Assembly (NCBI RefSeq): GCF_016865525.2
Contig: NZ_CP075169.1
Location: forward strand, 6,379,695-6,443,694
Reading direction: 5' to 3'
From: Sodalis ligni
GTDB lineage: Bacteria > Pseudomonadota > Gammaproteobacteria > Enterobacterales > Enterobacteriaceae
Length of the DNA: 64,000 nt
Each line of letters begins with the position of its first letter. Position 1 is the first letter of the stretch. Of this stretch, positions 55,008 through 63,236 are shown in pieces. Under the pieces are notes generated by a model. The model saw only the letters and a program-made list of their open reading frames with translations. It did not search any database and was not told the origin of the DNA. Made by a program: the position numbers and the translations under genes.

Positions 55008-55240
55008 AGCGGTGTGAATATCTACACAATATAAACGGCATTTTGACCGGATTGAGCAAGGTATAAATTTTCTAGGTGCTTCGCACTTTAATACAATACT
55101 GTATTTCTTATCGGTTGCTTATTTTTATCAATGAATTTCCACAAATAAAATACTACGTTCGGATTATATTAATTGAGAAGAGTTTATTTATTAAGGTGTT
55201 TTTAACTATTTTTGGTGGATTTTTAATCTTTGCACTGATA
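55008..55240. repeat. Duplicated rpn 5-prime flank, copy 1
   Basis: The 230 bases upstream of the intact rpn resemble 57625-57855 upstream of the truncated copy: GTGTGAATATCTAC, TATAAACG, TATTTTGACCG, AAGGTATAAATTTTC, TTTCCACAAATAAAATAC and TTTTTGGTGAATTTTT-like segments occur in both in the same order. This shows that the gene was copied with its control region. Confidence 0.8.
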
Positions 55241-55241
55241 G

Positions 55242-55478
55242 AGCCGCTTTGTACTGCGTGAATTGAGTGGTCAGGTTTGGCTTACTCAGTTGGAAATGGC
55301 CGAGTTGTACCAGACAAGTGAACAAAATTTCGGCAAACACTTGAAAAGCGTGATCACTAATGGGGAACTGGCTGAGGAGGCAGTTGTAAACCAGAAGTTT
55401 ACAACTGGCGCTGATGGTAAAGAGTATCTGACTTTGCTCTTTTCTCTGCCGATTGATCCGATGCTCAATTCGGATTGA
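55242..55478 (+). pseudogene. RhuM-family protein remnant
   Basis: Reads FVLRELSGQVWLTQLEMAEL followed by YQTSEQNFGKHLKSVI and KFTTGADGKEYLTLLFSLP, the conserved N-terminal part of RhuM/phage-like DNA-binding proteins. It starts without a normal upstream part directly at the end of the rpn flank repeat and stops after about 75 codons with LPIDPMLNSD. Only a TTG at 55263 could start it. It is probably a non-functional piece left by the duplication event. Confidence 0.65.
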
Positions 55479-55577
55479 ATTCCATCAAAGAGATCTACTA
55501 TTTTGCAAAGCTATTTAGTGGCAACATTCCCTGTGGGATACATTCGAACGATGTATGATTATTTCCGTGCCACACAC

Positions 55578-55898
55578 TCAAGACGATATCTCTGCGAGCG
55601 CGATCACGACGATGAAAACACTCAGTGGTACAAGGTGCGTTAAGTCGCGGTGGCGCAAAACGGTCACCACCGCGGCCGCAATAATTACTGTCCCAAGCGC
55701 CAGACCAACCATTCGACTGGCGGGCAGCGCAATCAGCAAGGCGCTTAATATTTCCAGGCCGCCGGTAAAACGGCCCCACCAGCGCGGGTAACCCCATCGG
55801 GCAAAATCGCGTCGCGTTGCGGCCGTGCCGATGGCGTTAACAAGGCCTGCTCCAAGGAAGCCGGCGGCCAGGAGCCAAACCGAAACAGCATGGACCAT
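55578..55898 (-). CDS. DoxX-like membrane protein
   Basis: 106 aa with four hydrophobic segments: VHAVSVWLLAAGFLGAGLVNAIGT, GGLEILSALLIALP, VGLALGTVIIAAAVVTVLR and LVPLSVFIVVIALAE. The RWGYPRWWGRFTGGLEI segment between helices is typical of DoxX-like proteins. It starts one base after the DUF4267 gene ends, in the same operon, and is probably regulated by the divergent TetR protein. Confidence 0.82.
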   Translation of the reverse strand: MVHAVSVWLLAAGFLGAGLVNAIGTAATRRDFARWGYPRWWGRFTGGLEILSALLIALPASRMVGLALGTVIIAAAVVTVLRHRDLTHLVPLSVFIVVIALAEISS

Positions 55899-55899
55899 C

Positions 55900-56280
55900 T
55901 CAGCGTACCCCCATCAGTAAAGGAATAGCCGTTAAGATCATAAGCACGGCCGTAGGGGCATGAATGCTGAAGGCGCTTTTGGCGGAGCCTTTCGCAGCCA
56001 GAATCAGCAGCATGTCGCCGACAGGGACGATGGCTTCCACCAGCAGGATGATGCCGATCCCTTGGGGGGCGCCCCAGGCCATGAACGCCAATACCAGCAC
56101 TCCCGATGCAATGTCCCGCACCCCCTTGAGGCGGAGCCACCAAGGGATGTTGGCGCCGCTTTCAGGCAGCGGCAGGCCGAAACTGCGTGTCGCGGTCATC
56201 GGTTTCAAAACATATTGGGTGCCGATCGCGATAATCGCCAGCGCCAGTAACAGCGCCATTCCCATCACAAGCCAATGCAT
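55900..56280 (-). CDS. DUF4267 membrane protein
   Basis: 126 aa from ATG 56280 with AAGGG upstream. Four membrane helices: MHWLVMGMALLLALAIIAIG, then IPWWLRLKGVRDIASGVLVLAF, GIGIILLVEAIVPVGDMLLIL and a terminal helix. LKGVRDIASGVL is the DUF4267 core. It is the first gene of a two-gene operon with the DoxX-like gene, divergent from tetR. A longer frame (56454) would run through the operator region. Confidence 0.8.
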   Translation of the reverse strand: MHWLVMGMALLLALAIIAIGTQYVLKPMTATRSFGLPLPESGANIPWWLRLKGVRDIASGVLVLAFMAWGAPQGIGIILLVEAIVPVGDMLLILAAKGSAKSAFSIHAPTAVLMILTAIPLLMGVR

Positions 56281-56307
56281 GGCGGTAGTACCCTTGATGG
56301 TTAAATG

Positions 56308-56336
56308 TAGCAATGAAATATAATCTATCATTGCTA
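56308..56336. promoter_or_regulatory. TetR-type operator
   Basis: TAGCAATGA (56308-56316) and TCATTGCTA (56328-56336) form a perfect 9-bp inverted repeat with an 11-base centre in the gap between the divergent DUF4267 and tetR genes. It fits a palindromic TetR-family site. Confidence 0.78.
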
Positions 56337-56398
56337 GATAATCAAGCCTCCGTATAATAACAAGACATATCGCACATCTGTGTCTGGGAGATCGAACG

Positions 56399-56995
56399 AT
56401 GAGTATCGCCGAGCGGAAAGGCAGACAACGCGCTGAACGCGAATTCCGCATCATCGCGGCAGCGCGTGCGATCGCGGAGCGGGAAGGATGGAATGCCGTA
56501 ACGATCCGCCGCCTGGCCGAAGAGATTGAATATAGTCAGCCGGTTCTCTATTCACATTTCGAGAACCGGGATGCGATTGTTGCAGCCGTTGCCATCGAGG
56601 GTTTCCAGGAGCTTACCGTCGCAATTCAGGAAGCGGCGCATGGATCCACCGGACAACAAAACGCTCTCGAGCATGTCGCCATGGCCTATTTCGACTTCGC
56701 ATCGGGTCAGCCCGCACTCTACGAGGCCATGTTTATCCTGCCGACGGATCTGCGGTTCGCTGAAGCAGAAACCAGACCGGAACTGCGGGCTGCTTTCGAC
56801 GCCATGGCAATGGTCGTAACGCCGTTTTGCGACGACGTGGAGCTCGTGACCGAAACTTTTTGGGCAGCCCTGCATGGACTGGCCGAACTTGAACGTTCAG
56901 GCCGAATCAGGCCCGGTGCGCGCGTTGAACGCATTATGCTGGTTGTTCGGGCACTGCTCGTTTTCCGAAATAACTCACATGACTCCGGCTCATAG
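56399..56995 (+). CDS. TetR-family repressor
   Basis: 198 aa. Helix-turn-helix REFRIIAAARAIAEREGWNAVTIRRLAEEIEYSQPVLYSHFENRDAIVAAV is a standard TetR domain. The ligand-binding C-terminal domain is of the WHG-like group (AYFDFASGQPALYEAMF, then FWAALHGLAELERSGRI). It is divergent from DUF4267-DoxX, and the perfect inverted repeat between them is its probable operator. Confidence 0.9.
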   Translation: MSIAERKGRQRAEREFRIIAAARAIAEREGWNAVTIRRLAEEIEYSQPVLYSHFENRDAIVAAVAIEGFQELTVAIQEAAHGSTGQQNALEHVAMAYFDFASGQPALYEAMFILPTDLRFAEAETRPELRAAFDAMAMVVTPFCDDVELVTETFWAALHGLAELERSGRIRPGARVERIMLVVRALLVFRNNSHDSGS

Positions 56996-57000
56996 GCCAA

Positions 57001-57181
57001 ATTACCTTAAAAAATTCAATCTATAATAGGGGATTTGCATAGCAAAAAAAGCTGTTGAAAATTATCAAATTAAATTTTAATAATTGAAAAATCATATTTT
57101 ATTTGCTTGGACTCATCGGATGAAAAATAACCCTCCACAAATCTTTCCACCGGTGAGTATGATTCTTGAAAGCCTGTATGA
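57001..57181. other. AT-rich gap between tetR and rpn copy 3
   Basis: 181 bp with no gene. The part near 57130-57175 shows weak similarity to the 3-prime flank of the intact rpn. Confidence 0.4.
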
Positions 57182-57625
57182 TTAGCCCTTAATTCTTACC
57201 GCTAAATCCATCAACGCATCAAGCTCTATATTACTCAATCCCGTGGCCCGCTCTATCGTTGTGCGATCCAGACCCATAGACAATAAATTACGGGCGATTT
57301 CCCGGGCTTGCTCACTACGTCCTTCATTCCTTCCTTCATTCCTTCCTTCCAGTTTCAGATGTTCTGCTAGAGTCATCATTTCATCCCTGTAACGTGGCGT
57401 ATTTTCCACAAGAATACGTAAAAAGGTTTTCGAGTCAAGAGTGTTTGTCTCCTGGGCGAGGTAGCGCAGCAGCGATTTTCCCTGGTCTTCGCTGAGTTGC
57501 GCCAAATCCATTAAAAAAGCAATATCCGGCAGCCGGAGGTTGATATCCCTTGCTCTGATATGTATTTGCACATACTCAAGCAATGCCGCTTTGCCATGGG
57601 TTTTAATTTCACTATTCGGTAACGG
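57182..57625 (-). pseudogene. Rpn-family nuclease gene lacking its 5-prime half
   Basis: The reading frame (57182-57583) encodes the C-terminal half of the Rpn protein: [60 protein letters not shown]. About 150 codons of the N-terminal nuclease part are missing. In-frame sequence upstream (PNSEIKTHGKAALLEYVQ) joins directly to the 5-prime flank near 57620. The promoter region is therefore fused to the middle of the gene. No nuclease motif remains, so it is inactive. Confidence 0.82.
57321..57350. repeat. Tandem 12-bp repeat inside rpn copy 3
   Basis: CCTTCATTCCTT occurs twice in tandem (57321-57344) followed by CCTTCC, encoding EGRNEGRNEGRSEQ on the minus strand. The intact copy has a single EGRSEQ. 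The expansion by whole repeats of four codons keeps the frame and points to slippage. Confidence 0.85.
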
Positions 57626-57855
57626 TGTGAATATCTACCGAATATAAACGTTATTTTGACCGAAGTGAATGCGGTATAAATTTTCAAGGTGCTGTGCAAT
57701 TTAATGCAACCTGCTCGCTGTTTTCAGATACTTATTATCAATAATAAATTTCCACAAATAAAATACCAAGGTGGGATTATATGAAATGAACAGTGTTTAA
57801 TTATTGTGAATTTTTCTAATATTTTTGGTGAATTTTTCATCATTGCACTGATGGG
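57625..57855. repeat. Duplicated rpn 5-prime flank, copy 2
   Basis: Partner of 55008-55240. The two share order and wording of most 10-14 base blocks but have scattered changes, so the duplication is not very recent. The similarity ends near TTGCACTGATGGGGC in this copy and TTGCACTGATAGAGC in the other. Confidence 0.8.
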
Positions 57856-57894
57856 GCATTCAGTATAAATCTGACTTGTAGGGGAACCAAACCA

Positions 57895-58227
57895 TCAATG
57901 CTTCCTTTCAGCCCGCCTTTTTATCAATGTAAAAATCTCTGTTTTCTCTTCCGGCGATAGCGTCAGGAATGCCAGCATCAATTCGGCTAACATATCATCG
58001 TCGGTATAAAAATAAGCTAACGGCACCTCCAGCACATCGGCTAACTGCTGGGCGGTCTTGATGCTGGCCTCATGGACGCCTTTCTCATAACGATTGATGC
58101 GGGCACTTGCGACAAACTCGTCAATCCCGGCGGCAATGCCGAGCTTCTTCTGTGATAAACCCTTAGCAAGCCGTGCCTGCTTGAGTCGCTGGTAAAAAAC
58201 TTCATGGTAGTTTGGTTTAGATTTCAT
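57895..58227 (-). CDS. XRE-family repressor
   Basis: 110 aa. HTH region FYQRLKQARLAKGLSQKKLGIAAGIDEFVASARINRYEKG, followed by a helical tail with VPLAYFYTDDDMLAELMLAFLTLSPEEKTEIFTLIKRRAE. The start codon lies inside a 25-bp palindromic site, so the protein probably represses itself. It is divergent from the Ner-like gene at 58324. This is the arrangement of a small phage-like genetic switch. Confidence 0.85.
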   Translation of the reverse strand: MKSKPNYHEVFYQRLKQARLAKGLSQKKLGIAAGIDEFVASARINRYEKGVHEASIKTAQQLADVLEVPLAYFYTDDDMLAELMLAFLTLSPEEKTEIFTLIKRRAERKH

Positions 58228-58281
58228 AACTACGATAATCGTAGTTATGGCTTGAACTCGATACTACGAATAACGTAGTAT
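58225..58281. promoter_or_regulatory. Two palindromic operators between the XRE and Ner-like genes
   Basis: Site 1 (58225-58249) has 12-bp arms CATAACTACGAT and ATCGTAGTTATG around one base and overlaps the XRE start codon. Site 2 (58261-58281) has 8-bp arms ATACTACG and CGTAGTAT with a 5-base spacer. They share the half site ACTACG. The two sites lie 34 bp apart (centres 58237 and 58271), about three helix turns, so they could bind cooperatively. Confidence 0.85.
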
Positions 58282-58323
58282 TGGGAGCCTATATTCTCTT
58301 AATGGCAAAGAGTTAAGGTTTAC

Positions 58324-58551
58324 ATGAAAAACGACTGGCATCCGGCGGATATAATCGCTGCCTTGCGAAAACAGGGCACCACATTGGCTGGGCTTTCACG
58401 CTCCGCCGGCCTTGGCTCATCGACACTGGCAAATGCGCTGACGCGTCCTTGGCCGAAAGGTGAATGGCTTATTACCGAGGCACTGAGTATTCATCCTGCT
58501 GAGATTTGGCCGAGTCGCTATTATGATGGTGTGGGGGTTGATAGATCGTAA
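58324..58551 (+). CDS. Ner/Nlp-family DNA-binding protein
   Basis: 75 aa. DWHPADIIAALRKQGTTLAGLSRSAGLGSSTLANALTRPWPKGEWLI is the complete Ner-like helix-turn-helix, followed by EALSIHPAEIWPSRYYDG. This is close to E. coli SfsB/Nlp and phage Mu Ner. It is divergent from the XRE repressor with a shared operator region. Its target is not known; the pair may be a remnant of a prophage control region. Confidence 0.85.
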   Translation: MKNDWHPADIIAALRKQGTTLAGLSRSAGLGSSTLANALTRPWPKGEWLITEALSIHPAEIWPSRYYDGVGVDRS

Positions 58552-58832
58552 GATCAGAATTCGGGAAAAACGGCCGAAGTGACGCCTGAGCATTAATACA
58601 CGCCGCCGCTGGTTATTCGCTTTCTAATATTTTTAGGCTTGCTGTGACATTATACGAATGCGAGTCTATTTCTGGTTAGTCCGCTATGAACCTACGCAGA
58701 TACGATACAGAAGCTGGAAAATGAATATATATGATTGATTTAAAATCATATTTATTTTCGTGTTTTTGTGCGGTGGGCACAAATTTGGACACAAAACGGA
58801 AATTGCTTATAACTCTATGATTTTTTTGTGAG
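58552..58832. other. Gene-free region between Ner-like and toxin genes
   Basis: 281 bp without a gene. The stretch GGGCACAAATTTGGACACAAAACGG (split here: GGGCACAAATTTGG near 58768-58781 and GACACAAAACGG after it) has a repeated CACAAA. It resembles sequences near integrase attachment sites, but there is no integrase gene. Confidence 0.35.
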
Positions 58833-59126
58833 TTAATATCCCGCTTCTTTCTGATGCCGAAAGGCCAGCACATAAACACGGTCTTCTATTTTCTCGTAGC
58901 GGTACAAGGCCACATAGCCGGAATCGCCGAATTCAATCTTCAGTTCCCGCAGTACAGGCAGCTCAGTAAAAGGGCGGCCCATTTCGGGGTTGTTTCCCCG
59001 TTGCTCAAAATGCGCTTCGAGCATCTGACCCGCCCTGATGGCCGCCAGCGGATTTTTGCTGGTCAGAAACTCCCGGCTGTGCGTTAACCCGGTTGCAGCT
59101 TGTTGTGTGATGATTACTTGTGGCAT
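58833..59126 (-). CDS. ParE/RelE-family toxin
   Basis: 97 aa. The fold pattern of RelE/ParE is visible: PQVIITQQAATGLTHSREFL, then AIRAGQMLEAHFEQRGNNPEMGRPF, LRELKIEFGDSGYVALYRYEKIEDRVYVLAFRHQKEAGY with the typical final strands. It could inhibit gyrase (ParE) or cut mRNA (RelE). It overlaps the antitoxin gene by 13 bp and depends on it for translation and safe expression. Confidence 0.87.
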   Translation of the reverse strand: MPQVIITQQAATGLTHSREFLTSKNPLAAIRAGQMLEAHFEQRGNNPEMGRPFTELPVLRELKIEFGDSGYVALYRYEKIEDRVYVLAFRHQKEAGY

Positions 59127-59395
59127 TCAGGAATATCCGTTTCCACTTCTGTTCCCCAGCCACGCAGCCAGGTTTTAACTTCATCACCGGTCAGATGCAG
59201 ACCGGTTTCCTGATACTCACGCCAGGAGTCGATGGCTTCCTGTTTAAAACTCTCGCGTGCCTCTTCGTGTTCAATATATTGAGTGATAGCGGCTATCATC
59301 AGATAGTGTGGGCTGCGATCGCGTGAATCCGCCAGTTTTTTGACACGCGCTTTGAGCCTGTCGTCGATCTTGAGTGTGGTGCTTGATGTTGACAT
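59114..59395 (-). CDS. Ribbon-helix-helix antitoxin (ParD/CopG type)
   Basis: 93 aa. The N-terminal TTLKIDDRLKARVKKLADSRDRSPHYLMIAAI is a ribbon-helix-helix with the strand TTLKI. The C-terminal half (QEAIDSWREYQETGLHLTGDEVKTWL) would wrap the toxin. It is first in the operon, and a small palindrome 24 bases upstream is the likely autoregulatory site. The pair borders the housekeeping gene mnmE. Confidence 0.88.
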   Translation of the reverse strand: MSTSSTTLKIDDRLKARVKKLADSRDRSPHYLMIAAITQYIEHEEARESFKQEAIDSWREYQETGLHLTGDEVKTWLRGWGTEVETDIPECHK

Positions 59396-59418
59396 GAAGC
59401 TGGCCTCCCTAGGAGTAT

Positions 59419-59431
59419 AAGGTGTTACCTT
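59419..59431 (-). promoter_or_regulatory. Antitoxin operator palindrome
   Basis: AAGGTGTTACCTT is a 13-base palindrome (AAGGT-GTT-ACCTT) 24 bases upstream of the antitoxin start. It is followed by a second TTACC half site. Ribbon-helix-helix antitoxins often bind such repeated short sites. Confidence 0.55.
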
Positions 59432-59545
59432 TTACCAGTTTCATGTGTGGATAGGGGAAGGGCAATACTTGAGAAGATGATTATTGTTGGACCTATCAAA
59501 GCCAGGATAATCGGTGTCCATTTTAATTGTCCTATCTAACCAACA

Positions 59546-60910
59546 TCACTTCCCGATACAAAAACTCGAAAATATCCGTCCCAGCAAATCATCCGAAGTG
59601 AATTCACCGGTAATTTCGCTTAATGCCTGCTGCGCCAGCCGTAATTCCTCCGCCAGCAACTCACCGGCGTAAGCACTTACTAACTGTTCTTTGCCCATTA
59701 CCAGATGTTCCGCCGCCGTATCCAGGGCCTGCAGATGACGCCGCCGGGCAAGGAAGCCCCCCTCCAGGTTGCCGTTGAAGCCGATGCTTTGCAGTAAATG
59801 GTCCCGCAGCAGGTCGATGCCGGCGCCGGAATGGGCGGAAAGGGTAATAAGTGAGTGGCCATTCACTTCGCTTACGGTTTCAGCTTCACCGGTCAGATCG
59901 GCTTTATTACGGATAACGGTTATGGGCAACGTGGCGGGAACCCTGGCGACAAACTCCGGCCATAGGGTATTGGGGGCGTTTACCGCGGTGGTGGTGCCGT
60001 CCACCATCAGCAGCACATGGTCTGCCTGTTCTATCTCCTGCCAGGCGCGTTCGATGCCGATGCGTTCCACTTCATCACCCGCTTCCCGCAGGCCGGCGGT
60101 GTCGATAATATGCAGCGGCATGCCGTTCAGCAGGATATGTTCCCGCAGAACGTCGCGGGTGGTGCCGGCGATATCGGTGACAATGGCCGCTTCCCGACCG
60201 GCCAAGGCATTGAGCAGGCTGGATTTACCGGCGTTGGGGCGACCGGCTATCACCACCTTCATGCCTTCCCGCAGCAGGCTGCCCTGGCGGGCTTCGGAGC
60301 GTACCGTTTTAAGCTCGTCCATGACCTCGTTGAGCCGGCGTTCAATCCTGCCGTCGGAGAGAAAGTCGATTTCCTCGTCAGGGAAGTCGATGGCGGCTTC
60401 TACATAGATGCGAAGGTTAGTGAGTGCTTCCACCAAATGCTGTATGCGTTGGGAAAAAACGCCCTGGAGCGAATTCACCGCCGAACGGGCGGCCTGCTGC
60501 GAACTGGCGTCAATCAGGTCGGCGATGGCCTCGGCCTGGGCCAAATCAAGCTTATCGTTGAGGAACGCCCGTTCAGAAAACTCTCCCGGACGGGCGATAC
60601 GCACGCCTGGCAGCCCCAGGACGCGTTTTATCAACATATCCAATATCACCGGGCCACCGTGGCCGTGCAGCTCCAGCACGTCCTCGCCGGTAAAGGAATT
60701 CGGGCCGGGAAACCACAGGGCTATGCCTTGATCAAGCACAGCGCCGTCCTCGTCGCGAAACGGCAGATAATCGGCGTAGCGGGGTTTGGGCAGTTTGCCC
60801 AGCAGCCGGCGCGCCGCCTCGGCGGCCAAGCGGCCGGAAATCCGCACGATGCCTACCCCGCCGCGTCCCGGCGGCGTGGCGAGGGCTACAATGGTATCGG
60901 ACTGGCTCAT
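59546..60910 (-). CDS. mnmE: tRNA uridine-5-carboxymethylaminomethyl modification GTPase MnmE
   Basis: 454 aa, the E. coli length. The N-terminal folate-binding domain begins [20 protein letters not shown]. The G domain has [29 protein letters not shown] and NKAD. The C-terminus ends in the conserved CIGK whose Cys is essential. With MnmG it modifies the wobble uridine of tRNAs. ATG 60910 matches the family start; upstream codons (60985) overlap the yidC end region. It ends the conserved rpmH-rnpA-yidD-yidC-mnmE run. Confidence 0.95.
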   Translation of the reverse strand: MSQSDTIVALATPPGRGGVGIVRISGRLAAEAARRLLGKLPKPRYADYLPFRDEDGAVLDQGIALWFPGPNSFTGEDVLELHGHGGPVILDMLIKRVLGLPGVRIARPGEFSERAFLNDKLDLAQAEAIADLIDASSQQAARSAVNSLQGVFSQRIQHLVEALTNLRIYVEAAIDFPDEEIDFLSDGRIERRLNEVMDELKTVRSEARQGSLLREGMKVVIAGRPNAGKSSLLNALAGREAAIVTDIAGTTRDVLREHILLNGMPLHIIDTAGLREAGDEVERIGIERAWQEIEQADHVLLMVDGTTTAVNAPNTLWPEFVARVPATLPITVIRNKADLTGEAETVSEVNGHSLITLSAHSGAGIDLLRDHLLQSIGFNGNLEGGFLARRRHLQALDTAAEHLVMGKEQLVSAYAGELLAEELRLAQQALSEITGEFTSDDLLGRIFSSFCIGK

Positions 60911-60989
60911 GCTGTTCTCTCTTCGCGCTTGGACGGCGCGCATAATAAAAAAGGCGGCCATTAGGCCGCCTGACCGCCTTGCCAAAAAA

Positions 60990-62636
60990 TCAGGTTTTCT
61001 TTTTATCCCGGCTGTGCAAACCGCGTTTTTCCAGGCCGCGATAAATCAGCTGCTGCTGGATAATGGTCACCATGTTGCTGATGATATAGTACAGCACCAG
61101 GCCTGACGGGAACCACAGGAAGAATACGGTAAAGATCACCGGCATAAAGGTCATGACCTTCTGCTGCATCGGGTCGGCAACGGTGGTGGGCGACATCTTC
61201 TGAATGAAGAACATCGTAATGCCCATCAGGATCGGCAGGATGTAATAGGGGTCCTGAGCGGAAAGATCTTGTATCCACAGGATAAACGGAGCGCCGCGCA
61301 GCTCGATGGAGCCCATCAGCATATAATACAGCGCCAGGAAGATAGGCATCTGCACCACCAGCGGCAGGCAGCCCCCCAGCGGGTTGACCTTCTCGGTCTT
61401 ATACAGCGCCATCATTTCCTGGCTCATGCGCTGCTTGTCGTCGCCGATACGCTCGCGCATGGCCGCCAGTTTGGGCTGCAGCATGCGCATCTTCGCCATG
61501 GAGGTGTATTGCGCTTTGGTCAGCGGATACATGATGCCACGGACGATAAAGGTGATGACGATAATCGAGAAGCCCCAGTTACCGACGTAGCTATGAATAA
61601 ACTTCAGCAGCTTGAACAGCGGTTGACTGATAAACCACAGCCAGCCGTAATCCACGGTTAAATCCAGGTGCGGCGCGATGGCGGCCATTTTGTCCTGGAT
61701 TTCCGGACCAACCCATAACGTCGCGTCCAAGGTGTTCTGCGCGCCAGGGGCCACGGTAACCGGGGTGGATTTGAAACCTACCGCCGCCTGGCCGTTGTCC
61801 AGATTGCTGGTGAAGAAATTATGGTTGCCGGGGGTTTGCGGAATCCAGGCGGTGGCGAAATATTGCTGCAGCATGGCGACCCAGCCGCCCTGGGTATTGA
61901 TGTTCAGGTTATCGTCTTTGATATTGCTGAAGCTGTATTTCTTGTATTTGGTATCGCTTGACGAGTAAGCCGCGCCGCGGTATGTGTGCAGCGCAAAATT
62001 GCTGCTGCTGGTATCGCGGTGCTTCGGCAGATCCACTGACTGCTTCAATTGGCCGAACATCACCAGTTCAAGGGGTTTGTCGCTGGTGTTGTTGACGCTG
62101 TATTCCACATTCACCGCATAATCGCCGCGTTTGAGGATGAAAGTCTTGGTATAGGCGACGCCGTCCGGCGCGGTATAGGTCAGGGGAACGCGTAGCTCGC
62201 CCTGGTTATCCGCCAGGACATAGGTGTCCTGATTGATATTGTACAGAGGACGTTCGCCGTTGGCCGGATTATCCGGACCATTTTTGCCGGTCAGGCCGCT
62301 TTGCGCCTGATAAACAAATTCGGGGGAGGTTTCAAGCAAATGGAAAGGTTGATCTGAACCCAATTTATCAGGATAAGTCAGCAAGTGAGCCTGCTCGATA
62401 TCGCCGCCACGGGTATTGATGGAAAGCGACAGAACGTCGGTTTTCACTTTAATCAATTGCCCTTGCCCACTGGCGGGTAAACCCTGATTTGCTGCGTCAC
62501 CGGTAGCTGTGTTCGCTGTCTGTTGCGTAGTCTGAACCGTCGCAGGCTGCGGATTGTGGTCCGTTTGCCAGGCTTGCCAGATCATGAAAGACACGAACAG
62601 CAGAGCGATGAAAAGAAGATTGCGTTGCGAATCCAT
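60990..62636 (-). CDS. yidC: Membrane protein insertase YidC
   Basis: 548 aa, as in E. coli. The N-terminal helix [21 protein letters not shown] is followed by the large periplasmic domain, then the conserved C-terminal helices: [26 protein letters not shown] (with the essential Arg in FIVRG), [39 protein letters not shown] and [15 protein letters not shown]. It inserts membrane proteins alone or with SecYEG. Very tight to yidD (2 bp between genes). Confidence 0.96.
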   Translation of the reverse strand: MDSQRNLLFIALLFVSFMIWQAWQTDHNPQPATVQTTQQTANTATGDAANQGLPASGQGQLIKVKTDVLSLSINTRGGDIEQAHLLTYPDKLGSDQPFHLLETSPEFVYQAQSGLTGKNGPDNPANGERPLYNINQDTYVLADNQGELRVPLTYTAPDGVAYTKTFILKRGDYAVNVEYSVNNTSDKPLELVMFGQLKQSVDLPKHRDTSSSNFALHTYRGAAYSSSDTKYKKYSFSNIKDDNLNINTQGGWVAMLQQYFATAWIPQTPGNHNFFTSNLDNGQAAVGFKSTPVTVAPGAQNTLDATLWVGPEIQDKMAAIAPHLDLTVDYGWLWFISQPLFKLLKFIHSYVGNWGFSIIVITFIVRGIMYPLTKAQYTSMAKMRMLQPKLAAMRERIGDDKQRMSQEMMALYKTEKVNPLGGCLPLVVQMPIFLALYYMLMGSIELRGAPFILWIQDLSAQDPYYILPILMGITMFFIQKMSPTTVADPMQQKVMTFMPVIFTVFFLWFPSGLVLYYIISNMVTIIQQQLIYRGLEKRGLHSRDKKKT

Positions 62637-62638
62637 CG

Positions 62639-62896
62639 TTAATGTTCTCTGTTATCGTTGGTTTTCGGCGGCACGGGGTCATCGCCACCTGGGTTCAAAG
62701 GGTGGCATTTTAATACGCGTTTTAATGTCAACCAACTGCCTTTTAACATACCGAACCTGCGTATTGCCTCGATACCATACTGCGAGCATGTGGGCTGGAA
62801 CCGGCAATGAGGCCCCAGCAGCGGGCTGATATAGAGTTGATACAAGCGTATCAGCCCGATCAGCAGCCCGGAGACTGGCGACAATGGCGGCGCCAT
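62639..62896 (-). CDS. yidD: Membrane insertion efficiency factor YidD
   Basis: 85 aa. The YidD signature is complete: [39 protein letters not shown], then [22 protein letters not shown], with the Cys pattern typical of the family. It is a small amphipathic membrane protein that helps YidC. It overlaps the rnpA end by 37 bp as in other enterobacteria, so they are coupled. Confidence 0.94.
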   Translation of the reverse strand: MAPPLSPVSGLLIGLIRLYQLYISPLLGPHCRFQPTCSQYGIEAIRRFGMLKGSWLTLKRVLKCHPLNPGGDDPVPPKTNDNREH

Positions 62897-63219
62897 AATT
62901 TTTCCAACGCTTCCGTCAAAGCGTGATTATCCAAATCCGCCACCCCTTTTTTGGCGATAACGACAAAATCCATTGCGGGCAGGGCGTGCTGGTGCGTCCG
63001 AAAGCTTTCTCGCGTAAGACGCTTGATGCGGTTTCGTTCATGAGCCCGTTTTACATGTTTTTTGGCGACTGTCAAACCGACGCGGGGATGCCCCAGCATG
63101 TTCAGGCGGCCGAGGATGGTGATTTGCGGCGTGCCGGCCCGTTGTGGCTGCTGGAAGACGAAAGTAAAATGATTGGGAGTTAACAACCGTAACTCCCTGG
63201 GAAATGCGAGCTTAACCAC
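62860..63219 (-). CDS. rnpA: Ribonuclease P protein component
   Basis: 119 aa, the E. coli length. It starts [18 protein letters not shown] and contains the RNR motif region [20 protein letters not shown], which binds the RNA subunit. It joins RnpB to trim the 5-prime ends of precursor tRNAs. It follows rpmH by 17 bp and is probably co-transcribed with it. Confidence 0.96.
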   Translation of the reverse strand: MVKLAFPRELRLLTPNHFTFVFQQPQRAGTPQITILGRLNMLGHPRVGLTVAKKHVKRAHERNRIKRLTRESFRTHQHALPAMDFVVIAKKGVADLDNHALTEALEKLWRRHCRQSPGC

Positions 63220-63236
63220 CCGGGGGGTTAGCTTTA

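Noticed and set aside
60017..60964. 315-aa frame opposite mnmE
   Set aside because: Antisense shadow of mnmE, which is intact with all GTPase motifs.
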